In this document: positions 18,520 to 26,493 of the stretch, one piece after another
Layout of the letters: each line of letters begins with the position of its first letter
Numbering within the stretch: position 1 is the stretch's first letter
Position numbers and translations under genes: made by a program
NCBI RefSeq assembly: GCF_900217815.1
Contig: NZ_OBMT01000002.1
Span: forward strand, 248,001 to 312,000
Length of the DNA stretch: 64,000 nt
Direction: 5' to 3'
DNA from: Rhodobacter maris
GTDB taxonomy: Bacteria; Pseudomonadota; Alphaproteobacteria; Rhodobacterales; Rhodobacteraceae
Notes under the pieces: model-generated
Told to the model about the DNA's origin: nothing
The model's database searches: none
Seen by the model: the letters and a program-made list of their open reading frames with translations, nothing else

Positions 18520-19440
18520 TTACTTCGTGGCCATCGCGGCTTGAGCAGCAGCGAGCGCGGCAACGGCCGCGGCATTGGCGGCGGCAGCGGCTTCTTGCGC
18601 AGCGGCAGCAGCAGCCATCGCTTCGGCGACCGGGTCGACGACAACGACTTCTTCCACCGGAGCGGCTTCTTCAGCCGGAGCAGCGGCTTCTTCAGCCGGG
18701 GCAGCAGCTTCTTCAGCCGGAGCAGCAGCTTCTTCAGCCGGGGCAGCGGCTTCTTCCGCCGGAGCAGCAGCTTCTTCAGCCGGGGCAGCAGCAGCTTCCG
18801 CGGGGGCAGCAGCTTCTTCCGCCGGGGCAGCAGCTTCTTCCGCCGGGGCAGCAGCTTCTTCAGCCGGGGCAGCAGCTTCTTCCGCCGGAGCAGCGGCTTC
18901 TTCAGCCGGAGCAGCGGCTTCTTCAGCCGGAGCAGCAGCTTCTTCAGCCGGAGCAGCAGCTTCTTCAGCCGGGGCAGCGGCTTCTTCAGCCGGGGCAGCG
19001 GCTTCTTCAGCCGGAGCAGCAGCTTCTTCAGCCGGAGCAGCAGCTTCTTCCGCCGGAGCAGCGGCTTCTTCCGCCGGAGCAGCAGCTTCTTCCGCCGGAG
19101 CAGCAGCTTCTTCCGCCGGAGCAGCAGCTTCTTCCGCCGGAGCAGCAGCTTCTTCCGCCGGAGCAGCGGCTTCTTCCGCCGGAGCAGCGGCTTCTTCAGC
19201 CGGGGCAGCAGCTTCTTCGGTCACGGCCGGAGCTTCAACCACGGCCGGTTCGGCGGCCGGCGCCGCGGGTGCAACGGCAATCGCCCCCGGAGGGATCTGA
19301 TCAGCGGGCATCACGACGACAGTGTTGCCGCCGGGTTTCGACGCGCCGAGGATCGCCGCGAGAACAACGCCACAGGCCAGAATGCCGACCATCACCTTCT
19401 GGTTCTGTGGCAAGTCTTTCCAGCTTTTCTTATCGCTCAT
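18520..19440 (-). CDS. Membrane-anchored Ala/Pro/Glu heptad-repeat protein
   Basis: A 306-residue protein in three parts: a short cytosolic, Lys-rich N terminus (MSDKKSWKDLPQNQK), one membrane helix (about residues 15-33, VMVGILACGVVLAAILGA), then a long outside segment. The outside segment contains about 26 nearly perfect heptads AAAPAEE (one reads PAEA), encoded by 21-bp repeats over roughly 18660-19215, and ends in an Ala-rich tail with almost no charge. The ATG has a purine-rich GGGGGG site upstream. There is no enzyme domain. The repeat gives a stiff, highly acidic periplasmic stalk; I infer a spacer or surface-organising role, not a known function. Divergent from infC. Confidence 0.85.
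   Translation of the reverse strand: MSDKKSWKDLPQNQKVMVGILACGVVLAAILGASKPGGNTVVVMPADQIPPGAIAVAPAAPAAEPAVVEAPAVTEEAAAPAEEAAAPAEEAAAPAEEAAAPAEEAAAPAEEAAAPAEEAAAPAEEAAAPAEEAAAPAEEAAAPAEEAAAPAEEAAAPAEEAAAPAEEAAAPAEEAAAPAEEAAAPAEEAAAPAEEAAAPAEEAAAPAEEAAAPAEAAAAPAEEAAAPAEEAAAPAEEAAAPAEEAAAPAEEAAAPAEEAAPVEEVVVVDPVAEAMAAAAAAQEAAAAANAAAVAALAAAQAAMATK
18660..19215 (-). repeat. Array of about 26 tandem 21-bp coding repeats
   Basis: In-frame tandem repeats (plus-strand unit GGAGCAGCAGCTTCTTCAGCC, with synonymous changes such as TCAGCC/TCCGCC and GGAGCA/GGGGCA). The variation is almost wholly synonymous, so the heptad is under protein-level selection, and blocks of identical variants suggest recent slippage or recombination. 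Confidence 0.95.
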
Positions 19441-19660
19441 ATTTCCCCCCTCTGTGCTGTTGGGAATCTGATGGGAACCGTCAATGATGCTATCTATGGA
19501 CCGGGCGGGACACAAAGGAAACGTGTCGCATTGCCGCCTTTCGTCACAGGGCAGATCGATTCTCGCAGCCCCGGCACTGATTCGTGCGAAAACCGGTTGA
19601 ATCAGCAGGGGTCCGGGCCTATTTTGCCCGCCATTCTCGAACCGCAGAAGGATCAACGCC

Positions 19661-20200
19661 ATAGCCCGCAGACCGCACAATGCCCCGCCGCAACGCGACA
19701 CCGGCCCCCGGATCAATGATCGCATCCGCGCGCCCGAAATCCGGCTGATTGGCGCGGATGGAGAGAATGTGGGGGTGGTCACCCCGCAGCGGGCGATGAT
19801 GATGGCGGAAGAAGCAGGCCTCGACCTCGTGGAGATCTCGCCCACAGCGGTGCCGCCGGTGTGCAAGATCATGGACTTCGGCAAGTTCAAATACGAACAG
19901 CAGAAGAAAGAGGCCGAAGCCCGCAAGAAGCAGAAGGTCATCGAGATCAAGGAGATCAAGTTCCGCCCAGGCACCGATACGCATGACTATGAGGTCAAGA
20001 TGCGCTCGGTGATGAAATTCCTCGGCGAGGGCGACAAGGTGAAAGTGACCTTGCGGTTCCGCGGCCGCGAGATGGCGCACCAGCAGCTCGGGCTCGAGCT
20101 TTTGAACCGCGTCGCCGCCGATGTCGGCGAGGTCGGCAAGATCGAGAGCATGCCCAAGCTCGGGGGCCGGCAGATGGTGATGATGATCGCGCCGAAATGA
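19661..20200 (+). CDS. infC: Translation initiation factor IF-3 (predicted ATA start)
   Basis: IF-3 binds the 30S subunit, prevents premature 50S joining and checks the start codon. The protein from [22 protein letters not shown] to the C terminus is unmistakable IF-3. No ATG, GTG or TTG fits the N terminus; reading upstream gives ATA GCC CGC AGA CCG at 19661 with AGAAGGA eight bases before it, yielding a 179-residue protein of normal length. infC classically uses AUU/AUA-type starts so that IF-3 represses its own translation. A strong terminator follows, so rpmI-rplT are not cotranscribed here. Confidence 0.93.
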   Translation: MARRPHNAPPQRDTGPRINDRIRAPEIRLIGADGENVGVVTPQRAMMMAEEAGLDLVEISPTAVPPVCKIMDFGKFKYEQQKKEAEARKKQKVIEIKEIKFRPGTDTHDYEVKMRSVMKFLGEGDKVKVTLRFRGREMAHQQLGLELLNRVAADVGEVGKIESMPKLGGRQMVMMIAPK

Positions 20201-20224
20201 GGCGCTGATCCATCGCGCGAACGG

Positions 20225-20246
20225 GGCCCTCTTCGGAGGGCCTTTT
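20225..20246 (+). terminator. Intrinsic terminator after infC
   Basis: GGCCCTC-TTCG-GAGGGCC followed by TTTT. Confidence 0.85.
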
Positions 20247-20414
20247 GCTTGGTCACATACGCTCGGTCAAAAGATTTCGCTTCGGCCTGCCGACGCGACC
20301 CGGCGGGGGCTGCGGCACCGTCGCCAATCGGGACTGGAACCAATGGCGCCCCCGGCGTTTTCCGGGCGGCGCGCCGAGCACCGCGGGGACCGCGCCCCCG
20401 GCCGGCAAACCAAC

Positions 20415-20450
20415 AAAAAGCCCCGGGGCGAACCCGGGGCTTTTTGTTTT
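20415..20450. terminator. Bidirectional intrinsic terminator
   Basis: AAAAA-GCCCCGGG...CCCGGGGC-TTTTT is symmetrical, so it terminates the minus-strand takP gene and anything crossing from infC. The 170 bases between it and the infC terminator hold no gene that I can support. Confidence 0.85.
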
Positions 20451-20458
20451 GCGCGGGC

Positions 20459-21826
<1,368 letters not shown>

Positions 21827-22663
21827 TCAGCGCATATCGGGAAGCTGGATGCGCGCAACCTGCTCGGCGATCGGATCGACGGAGAGCGGATGCGTTTCGC
21901 CGCAATGGTCCTCGGGGTTGCCAAGCGGTTGCCAGCGGCCGCCCTTGAAGATCTCGAGGGCCGAGAACCGGGCCTTGTAGCCCATCTTGCGCGAGCCGGG
22001 CACCCAGTAGCCGAGATAGACGTAAGGCAGTCCGGCTTTCTGGGCGAGCGCGATGTGATCGAGGATCAGATAGGTGCCAAGGCTCGCATCGGCCTGATCG
22101 GGGTCATAGAAGCTGTAGACCATGCTGACCCCGTCATCGAGCACATCGGTCAGGCAGACAGCGGTGAGCGCGTTCCCCTCGGCCTGATCCATGCCCGGCC
22201 CCGAAGCGGTGGCGCGATATTCCACGACACGGGTCTTGACCGGAGTTTCCTCGATCATCGCGGCGAATTCGAAGATGTCCATGTCGGCCATGCCGCCATC
22301 GGCGTGGCGCGCGTCGAGATAGCGGCGGAACAGCATGAACTGTTCCTCGGTCGCCCAGGGGCTGGTGGCGGTGCGGCGCAAATGCGCGTTGCGTGCGAGA
22401 ACCCGGCGCTGGGTGCGGGCGGGGGTAAAATCGGCGACCCGGATCCGCGCCGAGAGGCAGGCGGTGCAATCGGCGCAGGAGGGCCGGTAGAGCACGTTTT
22501 GCGAGCGCCGGAAGCCCTGGCGCGAAAGCGCATTGTTGAGCTTTTCGGCCCCTTCGCCCTGAAGCGCCGTGAACAGTTTCCGCTCCGACCGGCCCTCAAG
22601 ATAAGGGCAGGGCTGCGGGGCGGTCACATAGAACTGCGGGGCGAGAGGAAGCGAATGGCGCAT
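21827..22663 (-). CDS. bpt: Aspartate/glutamate leucyltransferase (Ate/Bpt family)
   Basis: Aminoacyl-tRNA-protein transferase of the N-degron pathway; the bacterial Bpt branch adds leucine to N-terminal Asp/Glu to tag proteins for ClpAP/ClpS. The 278-residue protein has the N-terminal cysteine set ([15 protein letters not shown] and [15 protein letters not shown]) and the C-terminal GNAT-like domain with [18 protein letters not shown]. The ATG at 22663 is chosen because homologues begin just before the PQFY...PCPYL segment; an upstream frame extension looks non-coding. It is a single gene. Confidence 0.9.
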   Translation of the reverse strand: MRHSLPLAPQFYVTAPQPCPYLEGRSERKLFTALQGEGAEKLNNALSRQGFRRSQNVLYRPSCADCTACLSARIRVADFTPARTQRRVLARNAHLRRTATSPWATEEQFMLFRRYLDARHADGGMADMDIFEFAAMIEETPVKTRVVEYRATASGPGMDQAEGNALTAVCLTDVLDDGVSMVYSFYDPDQADASLGTYLILDHIALAQKAGLPYVYLGYWVPGSRKMGYKARFSALEIFKGGRWQPLGNPEDHCGETHPLSVDPIAEQVARIQLPDMR

Positions 22664-22818
22664 CTGGGTCGGGGGTTGCGGGCCGCGGGGATGACGGCAC
22701 GGCTTCACGCTATCAAAGCCAAGGCCATACGCCAAGGATTTCATGCGTCTTTTGTATGACACCCCCGCCTTTCAAGCGGGAGTGCCGGGGCAGAAGGCGC
22801 CAAGCGGGGCGATCAGGC

Positions 22819-23307
22819 TCAGTAATTCCCGCCCCGATCTTCGGACCGGTCGCGACGGGTGCCGGTTTCGGCCTCGGGCGCAGCGGCTTCCGGCGCGGTG
22901 GCGGCACGGGCGCGCTCTTCCATGTATTGGTCGAATTCGGCCTTGTCGCGGGCGTCGCGCAGCCGGCGCAGGAAGCTTTCGAATGCATCCTGTTCGCGCT
23001 CGAGCCGGGCGAGGGTGTCGGCCTTGTAGGCGTCGAAGGCGGCATTACCGGTGGCGCGCGAAGCGTGGAAATGCACCCGGTGGCCGCAGCGATGGGCCGA
23101 GCCTTCGGCGCGGGCACGGCAGTTGCGGCCCGAAAACCGGCCGGTGATCAGGATGAAGCCGAGGACCAGAAGTCCGAGCGGGCCGGCGAAGATGAAGGCG
23201 CCGATCATCACGATGATCCAGCTCATCGGGCCGCGCTCATCGAGCCAGTTGAGCGCACGGGTGAGCCCGTTCGGGCGGTCGTCGGGGTTGGTGCTGGTGG
23301 CGGTCAT
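22819..23307 (-). CDS. DUF2852 membrane protein
   Basis: A 162-residue protein with one long hydrophobic segment (IIVMIGAFIFAGPLGLLVLG, about residues 31-50), a Cys/His patch (RNCRARAEGSAHRCGHRVHFH), then a charged helical region with NAAFDAYKADTLARLEREQ and ARDKAEFDQYMEER, typical of DUF2852 in alphaproteobacteria. The ATG has GGAGC upstream. The promoter region carries two matching operators 60 bp apart. The function is unknown. Confidence 0.82.
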   Translation of the reverse strand: MTATSTNPDDRPNGLTRALNWLDERGPMSWIIVMIGAFIFAGPLGLLVLGFILITGRFSGRNCRARAEGSAHRCGHRVHFHASRATGNAAFDAYKADTLARLEREQDAFESFLRRLRDARDKAEFDQYMEERARAATAPEAAAPEAETGTRRDRSEDRGGNY

Positions 23308-23323
23308 TTTGTGCTCCGGGGTA

Positions 23324-23342
23324 ATGTGAATTACTTTCACAT
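23324..23342. promoter_or_regulatory. Operator copy 1 before the DUF2852 gene
   Basis: Perfect inverted repeat ATGTGAA-ttact-TTCACAT (7-5-7), beginning 17 bases upstream of the start codon. A second copy lies exactly 60 bp farther upstream. Confidence 0.65.
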
Positions 23343-23383
23343 GAACGGAGATGGGGAGGCGTTGCGTCGCCTTCAAGGGGTGG

Positions 23384-23402
23384 ATGTGAAGCTATTTTAC
23401 AT
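23384..23402. promoter_or_regulatory. Operator copy 2 before the DUF2852 gene
   Basis: ATGTGAA-gctat-TTTACAT, the same 7-5-7 layout with one changed base in the second arm. The 60-bp offset puts both sites on the same helical face; TTGAAG between them (minus strand) could be the -35. Confidence 0.6.
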
Positions 23403-23460
23403 TTCTATGCGCCGTCGCGGGCGGTTTCGCCAAAATGTCGCACCGGGAAGGGCGCGAATC

Positions 23461-23501
23461 TTGACCTAAGTCAAAGTGATTTTGCGCTTTGGCGGCATAA
23501 A
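23461..23501 (+). promoter_or_regulatory. Fnr/Crp-type box and -10 element of the 23.5-kb sRNA
   Basis: TTGACCTAAGTCAA (23461-23474) is a perfect Fnr-family palindrome, TTGAC-N4-GTCAA. CATAAA (23496-23501) is a plausible -10. A start about 23508-23509 places the box centre at -41.5, the class II activation position. FnrL is the natural candidate; NnrR/DnrD-type relatives recognise similar sites. Confidence 0.7.
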
Positions 23502-23507
23502 AGGGGA

Positions 23508-23631
23508 CATCGGGTTCCTGATCTCCCTGAAATGGCGCAAGCCAGAGGAGCCCGAGGCAGAACCCGGACGTTCTCCCTCGTCGGGTTCCAATAACGCGCT
23601 GCGGGCCTCCCTCCCGCAGCGCTTTATTTTT
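23508..23631 (+). ncRNA. Fnr-controlled sRNA candidate with three C-rich loops (PcrZ-like)
   Basis: About 124 nt between two divergent minus-strand gene regions with no ORF of its own. Predicted folds: stem CGGGTTCCT/AGGAGCCCG (23511-23519, 23546-23554) enclosing unpaired TCTCCCT and a TGGC-GCAA-GCCA tetraloop hairpin; second hairpin GAACCCGgACG/CGTCGGGTTC (23560-23588) with TTCTCCCT loop; third hairpin is the terminator with loop CCTCCCT. Each segment therefore displays (T/C)CTCCCT, complementary to ribosome-binding sites. The Fnr box is placed for activation. Known comparison: R. sphaeroides PcrZ is an FnrL/PrrA-dependent RNA of similar size with three stem-loops; homology to it is inferred, not shown. 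Confidence 0.75.
23596..23631 (+). terminator. Intrinsic terminator of the 23.5-kb sRNA
   Basis: Perfect 10-bp stem GCGCTGCGGG/CCCGCAGCGC with loop CCTCCCT, then TTTATTTTT. Confidence 0.9.
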
Positions 23632-23773
23632 GCCCGGCCTCAGTGCTTTCGCGGCGCGCGGTGTTTCGCGTCGGCAGGCCGAAACGACTTGCCGGGGGGT
23701 TGCCGCACCCCGCCCCCCCCTGCGGGCCGAAATTTACGGGCCGAAATTTTGGGCGGGCCAGAATTTCGGGCTG

Positions 23774-24361
23774 TCAAAGGATCAGAACCTGCGTGCCGAC
23801 GGGGCAGAACGGATAGAGTTCCTCGACCTGAGCGTTGAAAAGGCCGATGCAGCCCGAGGAACTCTTGCGGCCGATCTTGCGGGTGTCATGGGTGCCGTGG
23901 ATGATATAGGCTGGCCAGCTCAGATACAGCGCGCGGGTGCCCAGAGGGTTGTCGGGTCCGGGGGGCATCGCATGCAGGCTCGGATCGGCCTGGATCATCG
24001 AGGGGGTTGGCGTCCAGCCCGGGTTCTCACGCTTGCGCACGATCTCGGTATAGCCGGTTTTCGTCAGTTCGGGGGATTTTGGCACCGAAGTCGGATAGAG
24101 CCGGTAATCGGTGCCGCCCGCGGCCCAATAATGCAGCGCCTTGGAGCGGGTATCGGCGATCAGCGTGACCCGGTCGAGCGTATCGAAATGATCGCGCCAG
24201 TCGATCTCGCGGAACGCGGAGATGTTGTGGCGCTCCGCTTCGGCGATGATCGCGGGCTGTTCGGCCATCGGGATGTCTTGCGTTCCCGCGCGGGCAAGCG
24301 CGGGGGTGAAGAGGGTGGCGGCGCCGGAAAGGAGAGCGGTGCGGCGGGTGAGGAGCGGCAT
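23774..24361 (-). CDS. L,D-transpeptidase (YkuD family), exported
   Basis: Peptidoglycan-modifying enzyme of 195 residues. The catalytic motif IIHGTHDTRKIGRKSSSGCIGL near the C terminus supplies the His, Ser and nucleophilic Cys of YkuD domains. The leader PLLTRRTALLSGAATLFTPALARA has paired arginines before a hydrophobic stretch and an A-x-A cleavage site, so export by Tat or Sec is likely. The ATG at 24361 is preferred over one five codons upstream. The substrate, cross-linking of peptides or attaching outer-membrane proteins, cannot be told. Confidence 0.88.
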   Translation of the reverse strand: MPLLTRRTALLSGAATLFTPALARAGTQDIPMAEQPAIIAEAERHNISAFREIDWRDHFDTLDRVTLIADTRSKALHYWAAGGTDYRLYPTSVPKSPELTKTGYTEIVRKRENPGWTPTPSMIQADPSLHAMPPGPDNPLGTRALYLSWPAYIIHGTHDTRKIGRKSSSGCIGLFNAQVEELYPFCPVGTQVLIL

Positions 24362-24481
24362 GGGGCCTCGCGTCAAATTCCGTTTCTGAAATAAATCATT
24401 GCATGGCGGGGGGAGGCGCGCAAATCACCTGACCTCACGAGCGGGTGAGATCCTTCACTTCGTCGGGCCGAAGCGAAAGCC

Positions 24482-25534
24482 TCAGGCCGCACCCGCTGCG
24501 ATCATCTGCGCCGCGAGCGCGGCATAGGCCTCGGCCGCCGCGCCATCGCCGGCCGCAACCGGCGTTCCCGCATCGCCCGCAAGCCGCACTTCAAGCGCAA
24601 GTGGCAGCGCGCCGAGGAAGGGCAGGCCAAGCCGCCGCGCCTCCTTTTCCACCCCGCCATGGCCGAAAAGATGCGCCTCATGGCCGCAATTGGGGCAGAT
24701 ATAAGTCGACATGTTCTCGATCAACCCGAGCACCGGGACTTTCAGCTTGCCGAACATGTCGATCGCCTTCTTCGCATCGAGCAGCGCCACATCCTGCGGC
24801 GTTGAAACGATCACCGCACCATCCAGCACCGTCTTCTGACAAAGCGAGAGCTGCACATCGCCGGTGCCCGGCGGCAAGTCGATCACCAGCACGTCGAGAT
24901 CGCCATGGGCGTTCCAGCGCACCTGGCCGAGCAGTTGCTGCATCGCCCCCATCAGCATCGGCCCGCGCCAGATCACGGCCTCGTCCTCGCGCAGCATAAG
25001 CCCGAGCGACATCAGCACCACCCCATGCGCGACGACAGGCTCGATCGTCTCGCCATCGGCCGAACTGGGCTTCGCGCTCGCTCCCATCATCCGCGGCTGG
25101 CTCGGCCCGTAGAGATCGGCATCGAGAAGCCCCACGCGCTTGCCCGCCCGCGCCAGCGCCACGGCGAGGTTCGCCGCCACGGTGGATTTGCCCACGCCGC
25201 CCTTGCCCGAGCCGACAGCGATGATGTGCCGCACGCCGGCAACCGGCATCGGCCCCTCCTGCGGCTTCGGATGGGAGCCGATCTTCACCCCTTTCGGCGC
25301 CGCGGCCGGAATCACCACCGAAAGGCTCTTCACACCGTCAAGCGCATGCAAAGCCGCCTCAAGCACGGACCGGATCGCCACGAGTTCGGGCTCCGGCGCG
25401 CCTTCCAGCACGAAGCGCACCACCCCCGATTCGACCGCAAGCGCGTGCACGAGGCCCCGACTCATGGCATCGCCCCCCCCCGGAAGGGGCGTGTTTTTCA
25501 AGGTTGCGAGCACCGATTCCTTGCTGAGCGCCAT
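24482..25534 (-). CDS. apbC: Mrp/ApbC-type P-loop Fe-S cluster carrier ATPase
   Basis: A 350-residue protein: an N-terminal MIP18-like domain (residues ~1-80) and a deviant Walker A ATPase domain with GSGKGGVGKSTVAANLAVAL near 113-131, DLPPGTGD, and the cluster-binding CxxC in YICPNCGHEAHLFGHGG. Proteins of this type bind and transfer [4Fe-4S] clusters. AGGAGA precedes the ATG at 25534. It is divergent from the DUF1127 gene with a 300-base intergenic region that contains the latter's stress promoter and a GTGGA-N5-TCCAC inverted repeat (25640-25654). Confidence 0.92.
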   Translation of the reverse strand: MALSKESVLATLKNTPLPGGGDAMSRGLVHALAVESGVVRFVLEGAPEPELVAIRSVLEAALHALDGVKSLSVVIPAAAPKGVKIGSHPKPQEGPMPVAGVRHIIAVGSGKGGVGKSTVAANLAVALARAGKRVGLLDADLYGPSQPRMMGASAKPSSADGETIEPVVAHGVVLMSLGLMLREDEAVIWRGPMLMGAMQQLLGQVRWNAHGDLDVLVIDLPPGTGDVQLSLCQKTVLDGAVIVSTPQDVALLDAKKAIDMFGKLKVPVLGLIENMSTYICPNCGHEAHLFGHGGVEKEARRLGLPFLGALPLALEVRLAGDAGTPVAAGDGAAAEAYAALAAQMIAAGAA

Positions 25535-25722
25535 GCTTGTCTCCTGTCGATTTGCCCCGGACTGTGGCGCTTTTGCCGCGGGCTGCAAGGGGCGATCCGG
25601 GGCTGGCGCAAGATTTGCGCGAAAATTGCACGCGCCAATGTGGAATTAATCCACTTTCGAGGCGAAATCAGGTCAGAATCCGTTATGCATTTTCCGCAAG
25701 GCAGCGTTGCTCCCGTCCGCCA

Positions 25723-25752
25723 TTGTGCAGATGCAGCATTTCCCCCATGTTA
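25723..25752 (+). promoter_or_regulatory. Sigma-32 (RpoH)-like promoter of DUF1127 gene and hairpin array
   Basis: TTGTGC (25723-25728), then a 14-base spacer, then CCCCATGTTA (25743-25752), close to the heat-shock -10 CCCCATNTA. In R. sphaeroides the homologous locus is transcribed by RpoHI/RpoHII, which fits. Confidence 0.6.
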
Positions 25753-25832
25753 GCCCCAACAGCGACGGTGAACCGCAGCGACAGCCACGGTATTCCGGCG
25801 CAGAAGAAACCAGCGAAGCGACGAAAGACTGA

Positions 25833-26039
25833 ATGATGGCTTTGGCAACCGACATCCGCAGCACCGACACGGGCTTTGCCCAGATCGTGGCAACGCTGCG
25901 CGAAGGGCTCGCGCGCCGCAAGGTCTACCGCCAGACTCTGGCGGAGTTGCGCTCGCTTTCCGATCGCGAATTGAGCGATCTCGGCATGCACCGCTCGATG
26001 CTCACCCGCATCGCGCTGGAGGCGGCCTACGGCAAATAA
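25833..26039 (+). CDS. DUF1127 small basic protein, CcaF1-like
   Basis: A 68-residue protein with a C-terminal DUF1127 helix-turn-helix-like segment (VYRQTLAELRSLSDRELSDLGMHRSMLTRIA, given here in part: LAELRSLSDRELSDLGM). Members are short, Arg-rich alphaproteobacterial proteins; in R. sphaeroides the copy upstream of the CcsR sRNAs (CcaF1) is an RNA-binding protein involved in sRNA maturation and turnover. Here too the gene is immediately followed by a run of CCUCC-loop hairpins and shares their promoter. ATG at 25833 or 25836; the ribosome site is weak. Confidence 0.9.
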   Translation: MMALATDIRSTDTGFAQIVATLREGLARRKVYRQTLAELRSLSDRELSDLGMHRSMLTRIALEAAYGK

Positions 26040-26041
26040 GA

Positions 26042-26379
26042 CTTCCTGAGGCCCCTCCTCCTCCCTGGGCCTCGGAGATCGGCGGCACTCTCTCTCCTCC
26101 TCCCTGAGAGTGCCGCCACCCCATACCGGCCCCGGTGCCGGACCCCGATCAGGCCCCCTCCTCCTCCCTGGGGCTTGTAAAGAAGGCGGCGGCCTCTTCC
26201 TCCTCCCTGAGGCCGCCGCTCCTTCGACCAGATACCGCGTTCGCCTCCTCCCTGAGCGCGGGAAAGGTGCTGCTTCTCCTTCCGGCGGCACAGACATACC
26301 AAGGCCCCCTCCTCCTCCCTGGGGCCGCGGTTCGAACGGCGGCGCCCCTCCTCCTCCCGGGCGCCGCCGTTTTCTTTTG
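26042..26379 (+). ncRNA. Array of seven anti-Shine-Dalgarno hairpins (CcsR/cuckoo RNAs) plus one degenerate copy
   Basis: Directly after the DUF1127 stop codon come hairpins whose stems differ but whose loops are almost the same. Arms: 26048-26054/26067-26073; 26081-26092/26106-26117; 26153-26157/26170-26174; 26186-26196/26209-26219; 26235-26242/26254-26261; 26303-26308/26321-26326; 26335-26347/26359-26371. Loops read CTCCTCCTCCCT, TCTCCTCCTCCCT, CTCCTCCTCCCT, TTCCTCCTCCCT, GCCTCCTCCCT, CTCCTCCTCCCT, CTCCTCCTCCC. A further hairpin at 26267-26273/26285-26291 has the degenerate loop TTCTCCTTCCG. Compensating stems around a constant loop show selection for hairpins. R. sphaeroides has four such units, processed from the DUF1127 mRNA under RpoH control and titrating target ribosome sites; function here is inferred from that. 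Confidence 0.9.
26335..26379 (+). terminator. Terminator formed by the last array hairpin
   Basis: AACGGCGGCGCCC/GGGCGCCGCCGTT, a perfect 13-bp stem, loop CTCCTCCTCCC, then TTCTTTT. The final unit is thus both an anti-SD hairpin and the transcript end. Confidence 0.9.
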
Positions 26380-26493
26380 CGACCTCGGCAAACCAGGGTG
26401 CACGGCCCCTTCCCCAAGCTATTTCGGGCCAAATGAAAGCCCCCGCTTGCAGTGCGGGGCCCGGCACGTCAGGAAGAGAAAAAGGGGATCGGG

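Noticed and set aside
18660-19215. Tandem 21-bp repeats as a possible CRISPR or non-coding satellite
   Set aside because: There are no spacers between repeats, the period is a multiple of three, and variation is synonymous in one frame that encodes AAAPAEE heptads.
20247-20414. Possible tRNA or small gene after infC
   Set aside because: No cloverleaf, T-loop sequence or credible ORF could be made; only the flanking terminators are supported.
23324-23342. CRP site (TGTGA-N6-TCACA) before the DUF2852 gene
   Set aside because: The half-sites match but the spacer is seven rather than six, and the second copy departs further; an unknown regulator with a 7-5-7 site fits both copies better.
26097-26436. 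Open frames on both strands across the hairpin array
   Set aside because: They translate the repeated CTCCTCCTCCCT loops and GC stems into Pro/Leu/Arg or Gly/Arg low-complexity peptides and lack ribosome sites; the hairpin structure explains the sequence.
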